Shown here piece after piece: positions 52,493 through 62,167 of a DNA stretch of 64,000 nucleotides. Every line of letters starts with the position of its first letter. The stretch's first letter is position 1. The stretch covers positions 158,419 to 222,418 of the forward strand of contig CAKVDZ010000002.1 of the NCBI GenBank assembly GCA_934728585.1. Reading direction: 5' to 3'. The notes under the pieces were generated by a model. The model searched no databases and was not told where the DNA came from. It saw only the letters and a list, made by a program, of their open reading frames with translations. Source of the DNA: an uncultured Candidatus Melainabacteria bacterium (GTDB lineage: Bacteria; Cyanobacteriota; Vampirovibrionia; Gastranaerophilales; Gastranaerophilaceae). Made by a program: the position numbers and the translations under genes.

Positions 52493-54157
52493 TTAGCATA
52501 AATTTGTCATAACTTCTTTACGAGTTGCGATTAAGTCATCATAAGATGAGTAAGTTGTTGAAAGTTTAATTCTTTGTTCTTGTTTATTCATATCAACAGA
52601 ACCAACTTTTGTTAAGTAGTCAGAAAAAGCACCTTGTTCGTTACCGATTGTTTTTGCACTATTTTGATATTTTGCCATAATGTTTTTTGTTGTTGGCATA
52701 GAGAACAAGAAGTTAGTCATAACTGCTTTTACAGTTTTTGTTTCGCTTGGATTTTTAACATCTATGTCACGACCTTGAATATTCAAAGCTTCAATTGGAC
52801 TTTTACCACCATTTAAGAAATATTCTTTGTCGTTTCTAACTGAATAATTCATGCCAGCACATCTAACAAGCTGAGTATCCTTATCAGAAGTCAAAATAGA
52901 ACCTGAAGTGTTTTTCAAAACTTCAACTAAGTCTTTTTCTGTAATATCAACTAATTTTAGTTCATTATTAAATGGTAGCATTGAATATTTTATATCATAG
53001 TTTGTAATATTTTTGTTTGCGCCTCCTCGCATTGTTGAAGCTTGGAATAATGAGATTTCAGCACCATATTTTTTACCACAATCAAGAAGCGCATCAGCAA
53101 ACGCATTATGTAATGGGTTTTCTAAATAACGTTCTCTGTATGAACTATTTGGAGCATAATTACCCTTTACTGTTGCTAATTCTATTTTTTTGCCTAATTC
53201 TTTATTCATCAAGTCTTGAGCGACTTTTGATTCTGTAAACATATTAACATCAAGCAAGTTGTTTTTTATAGACTCTGTTTTAATAACACCTTTTTCATCA
53301 AATAAAACATTCAAATACCCAACTTTTTGATTCATACCACCAGCTTGAGTAATAATAACAGGTTCATTACGTTTTGACATCAATAGGTTAAGTTTGTGAG
53401 TGCCACCATTATTTTGTTTATTCACACCATCAATAGTTGTATGAGTGTGACCACCAACAATAATATCAATGCCCTCTGTTTCTCTTGCGACTTTAAGGTC
53501 TGCGTCTTCGCCATAGCCTAAGTGAGAACAAAGGATTATTTTGTTTACACCTTGTTTTTCTAAAGATTTTGCTTCTTCATTAATAGCCTTAATGGTTCTA
53601 TCAATTTCCATTGGTTTAACTGTTTTATCAACAGTATTTATGTAAGAATCAAAAGGAGAAGCACCAATTACAGCAAATTTATGTCCACCTTTCATAAATA
53701 CTGCTGATTTTACTAGCTTTTTGTCTTTAATTCTATCTTTTAAAGGATTATTTTCATCTAATTCAAGGTTTGCAGAAACAGATGTGAATTTCGCATTTTT
53801 CAAAGAATCCGATAAATTTTTAGAACCACCTGCAAACTCATGATTACCTAAAGCCAACGCATCTAAACCCATTATGTTAAATAGTTTAACCATTAATGAA
53901 TTTCGTTGTTTATCTGTACCAAACAGACAATCACCAGCTGATAAAGTTAAATTTGGGGTATTTTTATTAGCTTTTTTAAATGTATCGTGTGCAGTTTTAA
54001 ATTTCGCTAAGCGATTTACATCGCCATGCATATCATTTGTGTAAAATAAACCCAATTCTGTTTCTTTTACATCTTTTTTACCTTGTGGCTTAAAAGGATT
54101 ATTAATTGAAATATTTGAATTAATTGACGTCAAAATACTACCTACACACTTATACAT
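52493..54157 (-). CDS. 5'-nucleotidase/UshA-like metallophosphoesterase, paralogue 1
   Basis: The 554-residue protein has a calcineurin-like domain: YTNDMHGDVNRL (metal D and H), SAGDCLFGTD, LGNHEF, CSHLGYGED and GGHTHTT. A UshA C-terminal nucleotide-binding domain follows (NPLHNAFADALL). The family hydrolyses nucleotides or other phosphoesters, usually in the periplasm. This copy has no classic signal peptide (it begins MYKCVGSILTSINSN), so its location is uncertain. It is about 50% identical by eye to the product of 55003-56652, separated by a pilin gene. Confidence 0.87.
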   Translation of the reverse strand: MYKCVGSILTSINSNISINNPFKPQGKKDVKETELGLFYTNDMHGDVNRLAKFKTAHDTFKKANKNTPNLTLSAGDCLFGTDKQRNSLMVKLFNIMGLDALALGNHEFAGGSKNLSDSLKNAKFTSVSANLELDENNPLKDRIKDKKLVKSAVFMKGGHKFAVIGASPFDSYINTVDKTVKPMEIDRTIKAINEEAKSLEKQGVNKIILCSHLGYGEDADLKVARETEGIDIIVGGHTHTTIDGVNKQNNGGTHKLNLLMSKRNEPVIITQAGGMNQKVGYLNVLFDEKGVIKTESIKNNLLDVNMFTESKVAQDLMNKELGKKIELATVKGNYAPNSSYRERYLENPLHNAFADALLDCGKKYGAEISLFQASTMRGGANKNITNYDIKYSMLPFNNELKLVDITEKDLVEVLKNTSGSILTSDKDTQLVRCAGMNYSVRNDKEYFLNGGKSPIEALNIQGRDIDVKNPSETKTVKAVMTNFLFSMPTTKNIMAKYQNSAKTIGNEQGAFSDYLTKVGSVDMNKQEQRIKLSTTYSSYDDLIATRKEVMTNLC

Positions 54158-54226
54158 TATTTAAGTGCAAATTTATAGAAAAATTGCCACTATACCAGGG
54201 AACTTTCACATATTTTTACATTAAAA

Positions 54227-54895
54227 TTAAGGACAAGTAGTTTGACTATTCCAATTTAAGCTATCCAAGCATTTTAAATAATCCATATTGCCATTTTGTC
54301 TAATCCAAGCTAAAGGTTCATAAGAAAGTTTATACTTATCACTTTGCCTTAATTCTGGATCTACACCTACCAATGTTCCTGAAAGACCTACATTTGCAAC
54401 AAAAAGATCTTTTCCATGCGTATTTTCACCTTTATCAGGGCCATCAAGGTCTATATAAACTCTGCCTTTTTCGACACTTACTGAAACTCCATTATCTAAG
54501 ATAAAAGAGCAAAAATGAGTATTTTTATCTTCAATAGCATCGCTTATTAAGTTACTGTCATCTAGCTCTTTTGGTGCATTTGCACTAAAACATCCGCTAT
54601 TTTCACCACAGACCTTACCAACTTTTAAATGTTCCAATAAATGTGTACAAAAAGAATTATCTGTTATATAACTAAATTCATCAACTTCACTAGGGTGTTC
54701 CATCATTGTTTGTGCATACGCACTTTCTAGCATATCTGCTGTTGCTTTCAATTTTGTAACCACCTTGTCTTCTTCAATACCTGTTGATAAGTTTGGAATA
54801 GTTAAAACAGCAGTAACACCAATAATAGCGACAACAATCAAAACCTCTGCTAAAGTAAAAGCTATTTTTTTATTAAAATCTAAACTTAGTATCAT
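54227..54895 (-). CDS. Type IV pilin/pseudopilin-like protein
   Basis: The 222-residue protein starts at ATG 54895 with AGAGGT; a TTG at 54946 is less likely. The prepilin motif KKIAFTLAEVLIVVAIIG lies close to the start (cleavage near residue 12), without the long repeat-derived leader of some paralogues. The C-terminal domain has Cys pairs and RQNGNMDYLKCLD, a tail motif shared by the other pseudopilins here. It is inserted between two 5'-nucleotidase paralogue genes. Confidence 0.85.
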   Translation of the reverse strand: MILSLDFNKKIAFTLAEVLIVVAIIGVTAVLTIPNLSTGIEEDKVVTKLKATADMLESAYAQTMMEHPSEVDEFSYITDNSFCTHLLEHLKVGKVCGENSGCFSANAPKELDDSNLISDAIEDKNTHFCSFILDNGVSVSVEKGRVYIDLDGPDKGENTHGKDLFVANVGLSGTLVGVDPELRQSDKYKLSYEPLAWIRQNGNMDYLKCLDSLNWNSQTTCP

Positions 54896-54956
54896 TTTAA
54901 ACCTCTTTTTTATTGGTATTTTAGCATTTATATTTTTTTCAGTCAATTATAATATA

Positions 54957-54987
54957 AAAAGACGGCGACACCTCTGCGTCGCCGTCT
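54957..54987 (-). terminator. Terminator of 5'-nucleotidase paralogue 2
   Basis: Perfect stem AGACGGCGAC / GTCGCCGTCT with an 8-base loop; a T run follows on the minus strand. Confidence 0.88.
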
Positions 54988-55002
54988 GTAATAAAGATTT
55001 GA

Positions 55003-56652
55003 TTAAGCTTGTTTTTGCATTGTTTTAACTTTATCGTCCATTGAGTATTGTGGACAATATGTAGCTAAATCATTATATTTAATTGTAACTCTGTTTTCTT
55101 TTGGCATTGAAAAATCAACTGTACCTTTTTTGATGTTTGTTAGGTAATCAGTGAAGATTTCTTGTTGTTCGCCAACAGTTTCAGCAGAAGCTTTGTATTT
55201 ATCTAAAATTGGTTTTGAATAATCTGCACAGAATAAATATGAATCTAAAGCAATTTTCACTTTTTTATCTGCACTTGGATTTTTTGTATCAATTGTAGCT
55301 GTAACGTTACCGTTTTCATCTGTCATTTCTAATTTTGTTAACGGAACTTTTGCGTTCGCTTGATCGATAGAATATTTCATGCCTGCGCATCTTAATAATG
55401 GAGGGTCAACTTCACCGAAAACTTTTGCTGATGTAACATTTAATAAATCAACAACATCTTTTTCGCTCATTTCAACTGCAACATATTTGCTGTTGTATGG
55501 CAACATTTCATATTTTAAATTATAATTTGAAATTTCATTATTAGCACCACCTTTTACAGTGTTTGTAGCAAATAAAACACCTTGTACGCCTTGAGTTTTA
55601 CCTTTTGCTAGGATTGCATCTGCCAACATATTGTGAACAGGATTTTCTCTGTATCTTTCTTCAAATTCACATTCAGGGTCGTAACCATTAGTTACGTTTG
55701 CCAAGTGTTGTTTTTGACCCAATGTATCAACCATTAATTTATTTACTTTTTTATCTTCAGCAAAATCTGAAACATTTGCTAATTGGTTTTTAATTGAATC
55801 AGTTTTGATAACACCGTTTTTATCAAATACAACATCTAAAAAGCCAACATTTTGGTTCAATTTACCTGCTTGAGTGATGATAACGGGTTCGCCTCTTTTT
55901 GATTTAACTAAGTTTAATTTGTGAGTACCACCTTTATCTTCTGATTGAGCGCCCTCAATAGTTGCGTGAGAGTGACCACCGATAATAATATCGATACCTT
56001 CAGTTTCTCTTGCAACTCTTAAGTCAGCATGTTCGCCGTAACCTAAATGAGAACAAAGGATAATTTTGTTAATACCTTGTTTTTCTAACATTTTAGCTTC
56101 TTCATTAATAGCTTTTATAGTTTTGTCGATATCTTTAACTCTAACGCCTGTTTTAGCATCTTCTGTAATACCAACTTCTGCATCAAAAGGAGAAGCACCG
56201 ATTACAGCAAATTTATGTCCACCTTTCATAAATACTGCTGATTTTACTAATTTTTTATCCTTAATTCTATCTTGCAAAGCTGAATCTTCACCAACTTCTA
56301 AGTTAGCTGCAACTGCTTTTGCGTCAATATTTTTTAAGTGTTCTGACAAGCCTTTAGAACCAGGAGTAAATTCGTGGTTACCAAGAGCCATAGCATCAAA
56401 TTTCATCAAGTTCATAACCTTTGAAATAAGACCTAATCTTTGTTTATCTTTACCATAAAAACAATCACCCGCTGTTAAAGTAAGTGTTGAATTATTCTTG
56501 TTAGATTTTTCAAATGAATCTTTTGCTGTTTTTAATTTAGCCAAACGGTTAATATCACCGTGCATGTCATTTGTGTAAAATACGCTCAATTGAGTTTCGC
56601 CAGCTTTTGTATTTGCAATTTGAGGCTTAAAAAAGTTGTTGATACTTGTCAT
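55003..56652 (-). CDS. 5'-nucleotidase/UshA-like metallophosphoesterase, paralogue 2
   Basis: The 549-residue protein has the same domain order as the 52493 gene: FYTNDMHGDINRL, TAGDCFYGKD, LGNHEFTPG, CSHLGYGEH, GGHSHAT and the C-terminal NPVHNMLADAIL. All dimetal ligands seem present. It also lacks a signal peptide. The pair probably arose by tandem duplication, with a pilin gene now between. The stretch KLVKSAVFMKGGHKFAVIGA is identical in both. Confidence 0.88.
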   Translation of the reverse strand: MTSINNFFKPQIANTKAGETQLSVFYTNDMHGDINRLAKLKTAKDSFEKSNKNNSTLTLTAGDCFYGKDKQRLGLISKVMNLMKFDAMALGNHEFTPGSKGLSEHLKNIDAKAVAANLEVGEDSALQDRIKDKKLVKSAVFMKGGHKFAVIGASPFDAEVGITEDAKTGVRVKDIDKTIKAINEEAKMLEKQGINKIILCSHLGYGEHADLRVARETEGIDIIIGGHSHATIEGAQSEDKGGTHKLNLVKSKRGEPVIITQAGKLNQNVGFLDVVFDKNGVIKTDSIKNQLANVSDFAEDKKVNKLMVDTLGQKQHLANVTNGYDPECEFEERYRENPVHNMLADAILAKGKTQGVQGVLFATNTVKGGANNEISNYNLKYEMLPYNSKYVAVEMSEKDVVDLLNVTSAKVFGEVDPPLLRCAGMKYSIDQANAKVPLTKLEMTDENGNVTATIDTKNPSADKKVKIALDSYLFCADYSKPILDKYKASAETVGEQQEIFTDYLTNIKKGTVDFSMPKENRVTIKYNDLATYCPQYSMDDKVKTMQKQA

Positions 56653-56805
56653 TTAAGTAATAAAAATCCTATCTTCTAAACTGATATATTAATAAAGTCA
56701 TGTTTTTTGATAAAATTGCCATGTTTTGTTAAATAAATTAACCAATGTTAAGAAAATTTTATATGTTTGTGATACAATATACTCAAGGAAGATTTAAAGG
56801 AGAAA

Positions 56806-57762
56806 ATGATGTTAACAATTAACAAAAAAGAAAGAAAATCAATTCGTTCAGCTTATGGTAAAGCCTTGGCAGAAGTTGGTAGAGAAAATAAAAACGTAGT
56901 TGTTCTTGACTCAGACTTAGCAGGTTCAACTCAAACAGCAATTTTCGCAAAAGAATTTCCAGACAGATGGTTCGATTGCGGTATTGCAGAAGCAGATATG
57001 ACAACAACAGCAGTTGGTTTGGCAACAGTTGGTAAAATTCCATTTATTTCTAGCTTTGCAGTATTTGCAACAGGCAGAAATTACGACCAAGTTAGAAACG
57101 GTATTTGCTATGCTGGATTTAATGTAAAAGTTGTTGGTACTCACGGTGGTATCACAGTTGGTGAAGATGGTGCTACTCACCAATCATTAGAAGATGTTTC
57201 ATTAATGCGTGGTATTCCAGGAATGCAAGTTTTAGTTCCATCAGATTGCGCTGAAATGAACGCAGCTGTAAAATATGCTGTAAAACACGTTGGACCAGTT
57301 TATATCCGTGTTCCAAGAACAAACGTTCCTGACGTATTTGAAGAAGGTCACCAATTCGACTTAACAAAAGCAGTTGTATTAAAAGAAGGTAAAGATGTAA
57401 CAATTGTTACTAACGGTGAAACTACAGCAGAAGTTATTGAAGCTTCTGAAATTCTTGCAAAACAAGGTATTGATGTAGAAATTATTCACTTACCAATGGT
57501 TAAACCTCTTGACGCTGAAACAATCGTTAAGTCAGCTAAGAAAACAGGCTTTGTAATCACAGTTGAAAACCACTCTGTAATCGGTGGTGTAGGTTCTGCA
57601 ATTTGCGAAGTTTTATCAGAAAAATACCCTGTTCCTGTTCACAGATTAGGTATTCAAGATACATTCGGTCAATCTGGTGACTTCGACAATTTAATGAAAC
57701 ACTACAGATTAAACTCAACTGAATTAGCAGAAGACATTACAAAAATAATGGAAACAAAATAA
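56806..57762 (+). CDS. Transketolase, C-terminal (pyrimidine-binding) subunit
   Basis: The 318-residue protein covers the Pyr and C-terminal domains of transketolase: VVVLDSDLAGSTQT, FDCGIAEADMTTTAVGLA with the conserved Glu, THGGITVGEDGATHQ and LVPSDCAEMNAAV. The TPP PP-binding half is missing and must be another polypeptide, as in the split transketolases of many anaerobes. Usually the N-terminal subunit gene is immediately upstream, but here the neighbour is unrelated. AAAGGAGAAA precedes ATG. Its stop overlaps the start of ftsE. Confidence 0.9.
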   Translation: MMLTINKKERKSIRSAYGKALAEVGRENKNVVVLDSDLAGSTQTAIFAKEFPDRWFDCGIAEADMTTTAVGLATVGKIPFISSFAVFATGRNYDQVRNGICYAGFNVKVVGTHGGITVGEDGATHQSLEDVSLMRGIPGMQVLVPSDCAEMNAAVKYAVKHVGPVYIRVPRTNVPDVFEEGHQFDLTKAVVLKEGKDVTIVTNGETTAEVIEASEILAKQGIDVEIIHLPMVKPLDAETIVKSAKKTGFVITVENHSVIGGVGSAICEVLSEKYPVPVHRLGIQDTFGQSGDFDNLMKHYRLNSTELAEDITKIMETK

Positions 57763-58436
57763 TGATACAGTTACGCTCGGTAACAAAAAAATATAAAAAT
57801 AAATACGCGCTAAAGAATGTTAACTTAGACATTCTTTCAGGTGAATTTGTATTTATTATTGGTAAATCAGGTGCAGGTAAATCAACCTTGATGAAAATTT
57901 TATACAAGGAAGAAACACCATCATCTGGTACAGTAATTATCGGTGGAGTTAATATTGCAAACCTAACATCAGACAAGGTTCCAAACCTTAGAAGATGTAT
58001 GGGTATTGTATTTCAAGACTATAAATTACTACAAAACCAAACAGTGTACGACAACGTTGCGTACGTAATCAGAACGTTAGGCATAAGTTCAAAAGAAGTT
58101 CACGCACGTGTTACAGGCGCACTGAAAGTTGTTGGCTTACAAAACAAAATGAAAGCTAAACCTACAGAACTTTCAGGTGGTGAACAACAACGTGTAAGCA
58201 TCGCTCGTGCAATCGTAAACGGTCCGCCTCTTTTAATCGCAGACGAACCTACTGGTAACTTAGACCCTAAAAACTCTTTAGAAGTTATGCAAATTTTGGA
58301 TCAAATTAACCAAAGAGGTATTACAGTTATCGTTTCAACTCACGATCAAAACATGGTTAATTATTTCCGAAAAAGAGTAATACAACTTGACGGTGGCGAA
58401 ATCATTCGTGACGTTCAGGCAGGTACATATGAATAA
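57762..58436 (+). CDS. ftsE: Cell division ABC transporter ATPase FtsE
   Basis: The 224-residue protein has Walker A GKSGAGKST, a Q-loop in VFQDYKLL, the signature ELSGGEQQRVSIARA, Walker B LLIADEPTGNLD and H-loop STHD. VTKKYKNKYALKNVNLDI is typical of FtsE. With FtsX it controls peptidoglycan hydrolases at the division site. ATG lies within TAATG of the transketolase stop, and its 3' end overlaps ftsX by 8 bases, a tightly coupled operon. Confidence 0.94.
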   Translation: MIQLRSVTKKYKNKYALKNVNLDILSGEFVFIIGKSGAGKSTLMKILYKEETPSSGTVIIGGVNIANLTSDKVPNLRRCMGIVFQDYKLLQNQTVYDNVAYVIRTLGISSKEVHARVTGALKVVGLQNKMKAKPTELSGGEQQRVSIARAIVNGPPLLIADEPTGNLDPKNSLEVMQILDQINQRGITVIVSTHDQNMVNYFRKRVIQLDGGEIIRDVQAGTYE

Positions 58437-59340
58437 TTCAAAAGCTCAAAAGTTAAAAAAGAAAGTAAAAAACCATATTCCAAAAGATTGGTTAACAGAA
58501 ATAAGAATCGTTTACAGAATGTCAGTTGAAATTTTCAACGACATCAAACGTACAGGTTGGATTAATCTTGCTATCATAACAACCATGGCAGCAATTTTAA
58601 CTCTCTTTGGAGCACTTTTAAGAACAACTCTTTCTGTTTCAACTTTTGCGCACGAATTAGGAAACGTACTTGAAATTTCTGTATACTTAAAATCTAATGC
58701 CGACGCAAATATTGTCGCAGAAAGAATTAAAGAGTTCGACCACGTTGAAAAAGTCAAAATTATACCAAAAGAAAAATCATGGGCAGATTTAAAACGTGAA
58801 CTTGATATATCTGATATCGATAATCCTTTACCAGATACTTTGCACGTAAAAATTGACAAACCTGAAAATACTAATGAAGTTTTTGGCAAAATTAAGGCTC
58901 TATCTGTTGTAGAAGATATGAGTTACGCTCAAGAGCTAGCTAAAAAAATTCAAGTTCTAAATAAAGTTGTTAATACGACAACCGTCTTTGTAGTTATTAT
59001 CGTTGCAATTCTGACAATAACGATTATTAACAATACTATTCAGCTGGTTATTCAATCTAGAAAAGACGAAATTGAAATTATGCGTCTTATGGGTGTAAGC
59101 AACTGGTATATCAGAATTCCATTAATTCTTCAAGGTGCATTATATGGCTTTGTAGGCGCGCTAATAGCCCTAATCCCAGTTGACATTGTTCAAAACTTAT
59201 TAAACAATATCCATAAATTTTTCATAGTTCCATCGCCAGTATTTGCAGGTAATATCGTAATTATCTCAATGTTGGTTCTTGGTATCGCATTTGGTGCTAG
59301 CGGAAGCTTTTTATCTATCAAAAAACATTTACAGGTATAG
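58429..59340 (+). CDS. ftsX: Cell division membrane protein FtsX
   Basis: The 303-residue protein starts at ATG 58429 (a longer frame from 58387 lies inside ftsE). It has four membrane segments, with an extracytoplasmic domain of about 100 residues after the first (LEISVYLKSNADANIVAERI, FGKIKALSVVEDMSYAQELA). The C-terminal three helices form the FtsX/MacB fold (QSRKDEIEIMRLMGVSNWYIRIP). It transmits ATP hydrolysis by FtsE to cell-wall amidases outside. Confidence 0.93.
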   Translation: MNNSKAQKLKKKVKNHIPKDWLTEIRIVYRMSVEIFNDIKRTGWINLAIITTMAAILTLFGALLRTTLSVSTFAHELGNVLEISVYLKSNADANIVAERIKEFDHVEKVKIIPKEKSWADLKRELDISDIDNPLPDTLHVKIDKPENTNEVFGKIKALSVVEDMSYAQELAKKIQVLNKVVNTTTVFVVIIVAILTITIINNTIQLVIQSRKDEIEIMRLMGVSNWYIRIPLILQGALYGFVGALIALIPVDIVQNLLNNIHKFFIVPSPVFAGNIVIISMLVLGIAFGASGSFLSIKKHLQV

Positions 59341-59346
59341 TATTTA

Positions 59347-60150
59347 ATGGATCAAGCAATACAAAAGCTTATAGACAATTTACACGACATACCAACTATG
59401 CCGAACGTTGTTATAAAAGCATTGAATATTGTTAAAGACCCAAACTCAAGCATAAAAGAATTGGGCGATATCATCAGTTACGACCAATCACTTAGTATAA
59501 AAGTTTTAAACCTTGTAAATTCAGCCTACTACGGCTTTGCCCAACAAATTTCATCAATTACTCGAGCATTAGCTCTTTTGGGAATGAATAAGGCAAAGAA
59601 TATTATCGTCGCTGCCGCAATGAAACCAATGTTTTCATCAGAAAAAAACAAGGAACTTTGGGAGCATGCCATTACAACCGCTGTTGGGTGTGAATATCTT
59701 GCAAATTACTTAAAAATAATGGATTCAGATGAAGCTTTTATGATAGGTTTTATGCATGATATAGGTAAACTTATTCTTAATATGCAAAACACTGATTCTT
59801 TGGCTAAGATAAAAGAATTAACAAATGAGGGTTCTGATATTATTGAAGCGGAAAATGCATTTTTTGGAACAAATCATGCAGAAGTTGGTGCAGAATTATC
59901 AAAAAAATGGCAACTTCCAGTACTTTTAACAAACACAATAAAATATCACCATAGACCAACAGATTCAACTATACCAACAGAATGTTCTCTTGTTTATGTA
60001 GTAGATAAATTGGTTCAAACAAACTTCAAAGATGAATATTTAAACACAGATTATGTAAAAATATTAAACATAAAACTTGACCACCCAAAGATTTTAAGAG
60101 AAAGTATTATTAACAAGGCGCAAATTTTATTAAACGAATTATCAACATAA
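59347..60150 (+). CDS. HDOD-domain signalling protein
   Basis: The 267-residue protein is almost entirely an HDOD domain (LHDIPTMPNVVIKALNIVKD, SYDQSLSIKVLNLVNSAYYG, ALALLGMNKAKNIIVAAAM). It keeps a MHDIGKL motif, rarer in HDOD than in true HD-GYP proteins, so some phosphohydrolase activity is possible. HDOD proteins act in c-di-GMP, chemotaxis and stress signalling. It starts 7 bases after ftsX and 12 bases before a receiver/GGDEF-like gene, so it may be co-transcribed with both. Confidence 0.85.
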   Translation: MDQAIQKLIDNLHDIPTMPNVVIKALNIVKDPNSSIKELGDIISYDQSLSIKVLNLVNSAYYGFAQQISSITRALALLGMNKAKNIIVAAAMKPMFSSEKNKELWEHAITTAVGCEYLANYLKIMDSDEAFMIGFMHDIGKLILNMQNTDSLAKIKELTNEGSDIIEAENAFFGTNHAEVGAELSKKWQLPVLLTNTIKYHHRPTDSTIPTECSLVYVVDKLVQTNFKDEYLNTDYVKILNIKLDHPKILRESIINKAQILLNELST

Positions 60151-60162
60151 AGGATTAAAAAT

Positions 60163-61419
60163 ATGTATTCAGGAACAAATATTATTCTTACAACAAATAA
60201 CGAAACAATGATTGAACTTTTAAGTTCTGAACTTGTCCAATTAAGAAATATTGACAGTATTTTGATTAGAAACTATTCAAATACCTTAGAAACAATCGAA
60301 AGTGAAAAGCCTCAAGCGGTTATTATCAACTGCCAAAATTCAATGGAAGAAGCACTTTGCTTAGACTTAATAAAAAGAATTAAAGAAATTTCTTCTATTC
60401 CAATCATCTTGATTGTTGAAAATTACAACGCAAGATTTATCAGAATAGCAAATAAAGCTGGCATCAGCGATGTTGTATCAATTATGTATGGTAACTCTGA
60501 AATTCTTATGAGAACTATTTGGAGCTTACAAAAAAATGAATTAAGACAACAACATAAAAAGTATGAAAAATTATTAATGCAATTAAGTGCAATCGATGAA
60601 AAAACTGGTTTTTATACACCAAAAGTATGCACAAAAATATTCAACAATGAACTTGAATATATCAAATCAAGAGGTATTGATGGCGTATTTTTAGCAATTG
60701 AGCCAAACAAGAATTCTCGTTTGCGCCCAAGCACTGATAATATTATCGAAACAATTAAAAATAATATCCGTTCATCAGATATTGTGTGCCAAACAAAATC
60801 AGCAAATACATTCTATTTGCTACTTGAAAACACAAATTTGGAGGGTGCACTTGTTGTTTGGACAAGAATTAACAAAAGTATTGGTGCCGAAGAAACACTT
60901 TGCGCAAGCATTGTAACAGTTTCAACAAATAGCCAATTTGAAGAAGTTGAACTTCTATTAAAAGAGGGCTTAGAAAAAGCTCAAACAGCACCAGATTTAT
61001 TGTATTTGATTGATATTGAACACAAACAAGACGAAAACTGGCTTGAAAATACATCTCTAAACCCAACAAATAATGGTAAAGATTTTAAACTATTTAGACA
61101 AATATTTAATAAGAAACTTGAAAACGTAATTAAACCAACAATTGATGAGTTATTAAAAGAATACGAAGAAATTCTAGTAAACACTGATACACCAATTGTA
61201 GAAACAGAAAATAGTTACACTGTAAAATTCGTAAACAAACGTCAAGAAAGCGAATTTGTAGTGCTTCAAGAGGGTAAAACAATCTCTATAAGCTCAGTTC
61301 ACAATGGTTTAGACAGCCCTGAAAATAAAGTTTACACCCTTAATTTGAATGATATTACAAAACGCGAAATCGAAAACGATTTTGAAGAATTTATACTTGA
61401 ATTTAAAAGTTGCTTGTAA
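60163..61419 (+). CDS. Receiver-like and degenerate GGDEF-like signalling protein
   Basis: The 418-residue protein has an N-terminal part (about 5-125) with a response-regulator fold (NIILTTNNETMIELL, QAVIINCQ, IPIILIVE, KAGISDVVS). The acidic pocket is incomplete, which suggests a pseudo-receiver. The middle (about 145-300) is GGDEF-like (IDEKTGFYTPKVCTKIF, IRSSDIVCQTKSANTFYLLL) without the GGDEF motif. The C-terminal about 100 residues are unassigned. It is probably a non-catalytic partner of the HDOD protein encoded just upstream. AAAGGATTAAAAAT precedes ATG. Confidence 0.65.
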   Translation: MYSGTNIILTTNNETMIELLSSELVQLRNIDSILIRNYSNTLETIESEKPQAVIINCQNSMEEALCLDLIKRIKEISSIPIILIVENYNARFIRIANKAGISDVVSIMYGNSEILMRTIWSLQKNELRQQHKKYEKLLMQLSAIDEKTGFYTPKVCTKIFNNELEYIKSRGIDGVFLAIEPNKNSRLRPSTDNIIETIKNNIRSSDIVCQTKSANTFYLLLENTNLEGALVVWTRINKSIGAEETLCASIVTVSTNSQFEEVELLLKEGLEKAQTAPDLLYLIDIEHKQDENWLENTSLNPTNNGKDFKLFRQIFNKKLENVIKPTIDELLKEYEEILVNTDTPIVETENSYTVKFVNKRQESEFVVLQEGKTISISSVHNGLDSPENKVYTLNLNDITKREIENDFEEFILEFKSCL

Positions 61420-61422
61420 TTC

Positions 61423-62052
61423 TTAATCAAAATTCTCAGGATCATTCAATTTTTCTAAGTCAGAAAAATATAACGAATTGTCTGGTAATAAGTATGCATA
61501 AAAAATATCATAATTTAAATAATTTGGACCTTTAGCTCTACCATTAACATCAAAAACTATATACACAACAACATTTCCTACACCAAGTTCTTTTTTTTGT
61601 TTATAACAAATTGCAACATCAGCACCATCATTCATTTGAAAGAAATAACAGTTGTTTGTTAACCCACTACCCCACTCTCCATTTTCAACAGTTTTAGGTG
61701 GAGTAAAAACTTTAATAGGTGAAGCAAAACAAGTAGTAGCGTCATTTCCACAATAATTAGCAATAGCTAAATAATTTTTTAAAGCTGGTTCATTAAGATT
61801 AATACTTCCAGCTGCATTTTTGACTATTGCTTCAGATTTATCTTTATCGGTACTTAAGCCAGCAATTAACCTATCTACATCAATGTTTGAAAACGCAGCA
61901 TCTATTGCAGCATATTCCTTTTTAGCTTTTGCATACGTTGCTTTTGTGTCGTATGATTTTCCCAAGTTTGGAATAGTTAAAGCTGCAACAGTACCAATAA
62001 TTACAACAACTAACAAAACTTCAGCCAAAGTAAAAGCTCTATTTTTAATCAT
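61423..62052 (-). CDS. Type IV pilin/pseudopilin-like protein
   Basis: The 209-residue protein begins MIKNRAFTLAEVLLVVVIIG, with a short normal leader of 6 residues and cleavage before F7. IPNLGKSYDTKATYAKAKKEYAAI follows, and then a globular domain with two Cys pairs (YCGNDATTC and C...C near 150-170). It lacks the NGNMDYLK tail of its paralogues. AGAGGTTTAAATT precedes ATG. Confidence 0.85.
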   Translation of the reverse strand: MIKNRAFTLAEVLLVVVIIGTVAALTIPNLGKSYDTKATYAKAKKEYAAIDAAFSNIDVDRLIAGLSTDKDKSEAIVKNAAGSINLNEPALKNYLAIANYCGNDATTCFASPIKVFTPPKTVENGEWGSGLTNNCYFFQMNDGADVAICYKQKKELGVGNVVVYIVFDVNGRAKGPNYLNYDIFYAYLLPDNSLYFSDLEKLNDPENFD

Positions 62053-62167
62053 AATTTAAACCTCTTAATTATTCTTCTATAATTATAAACAATTAAAAAA
62101 AAATATACAAGTTATAAAATAGAAAAATCACATAAAATCAAAAGTTTATTAAAAATAACAAAAGTTA

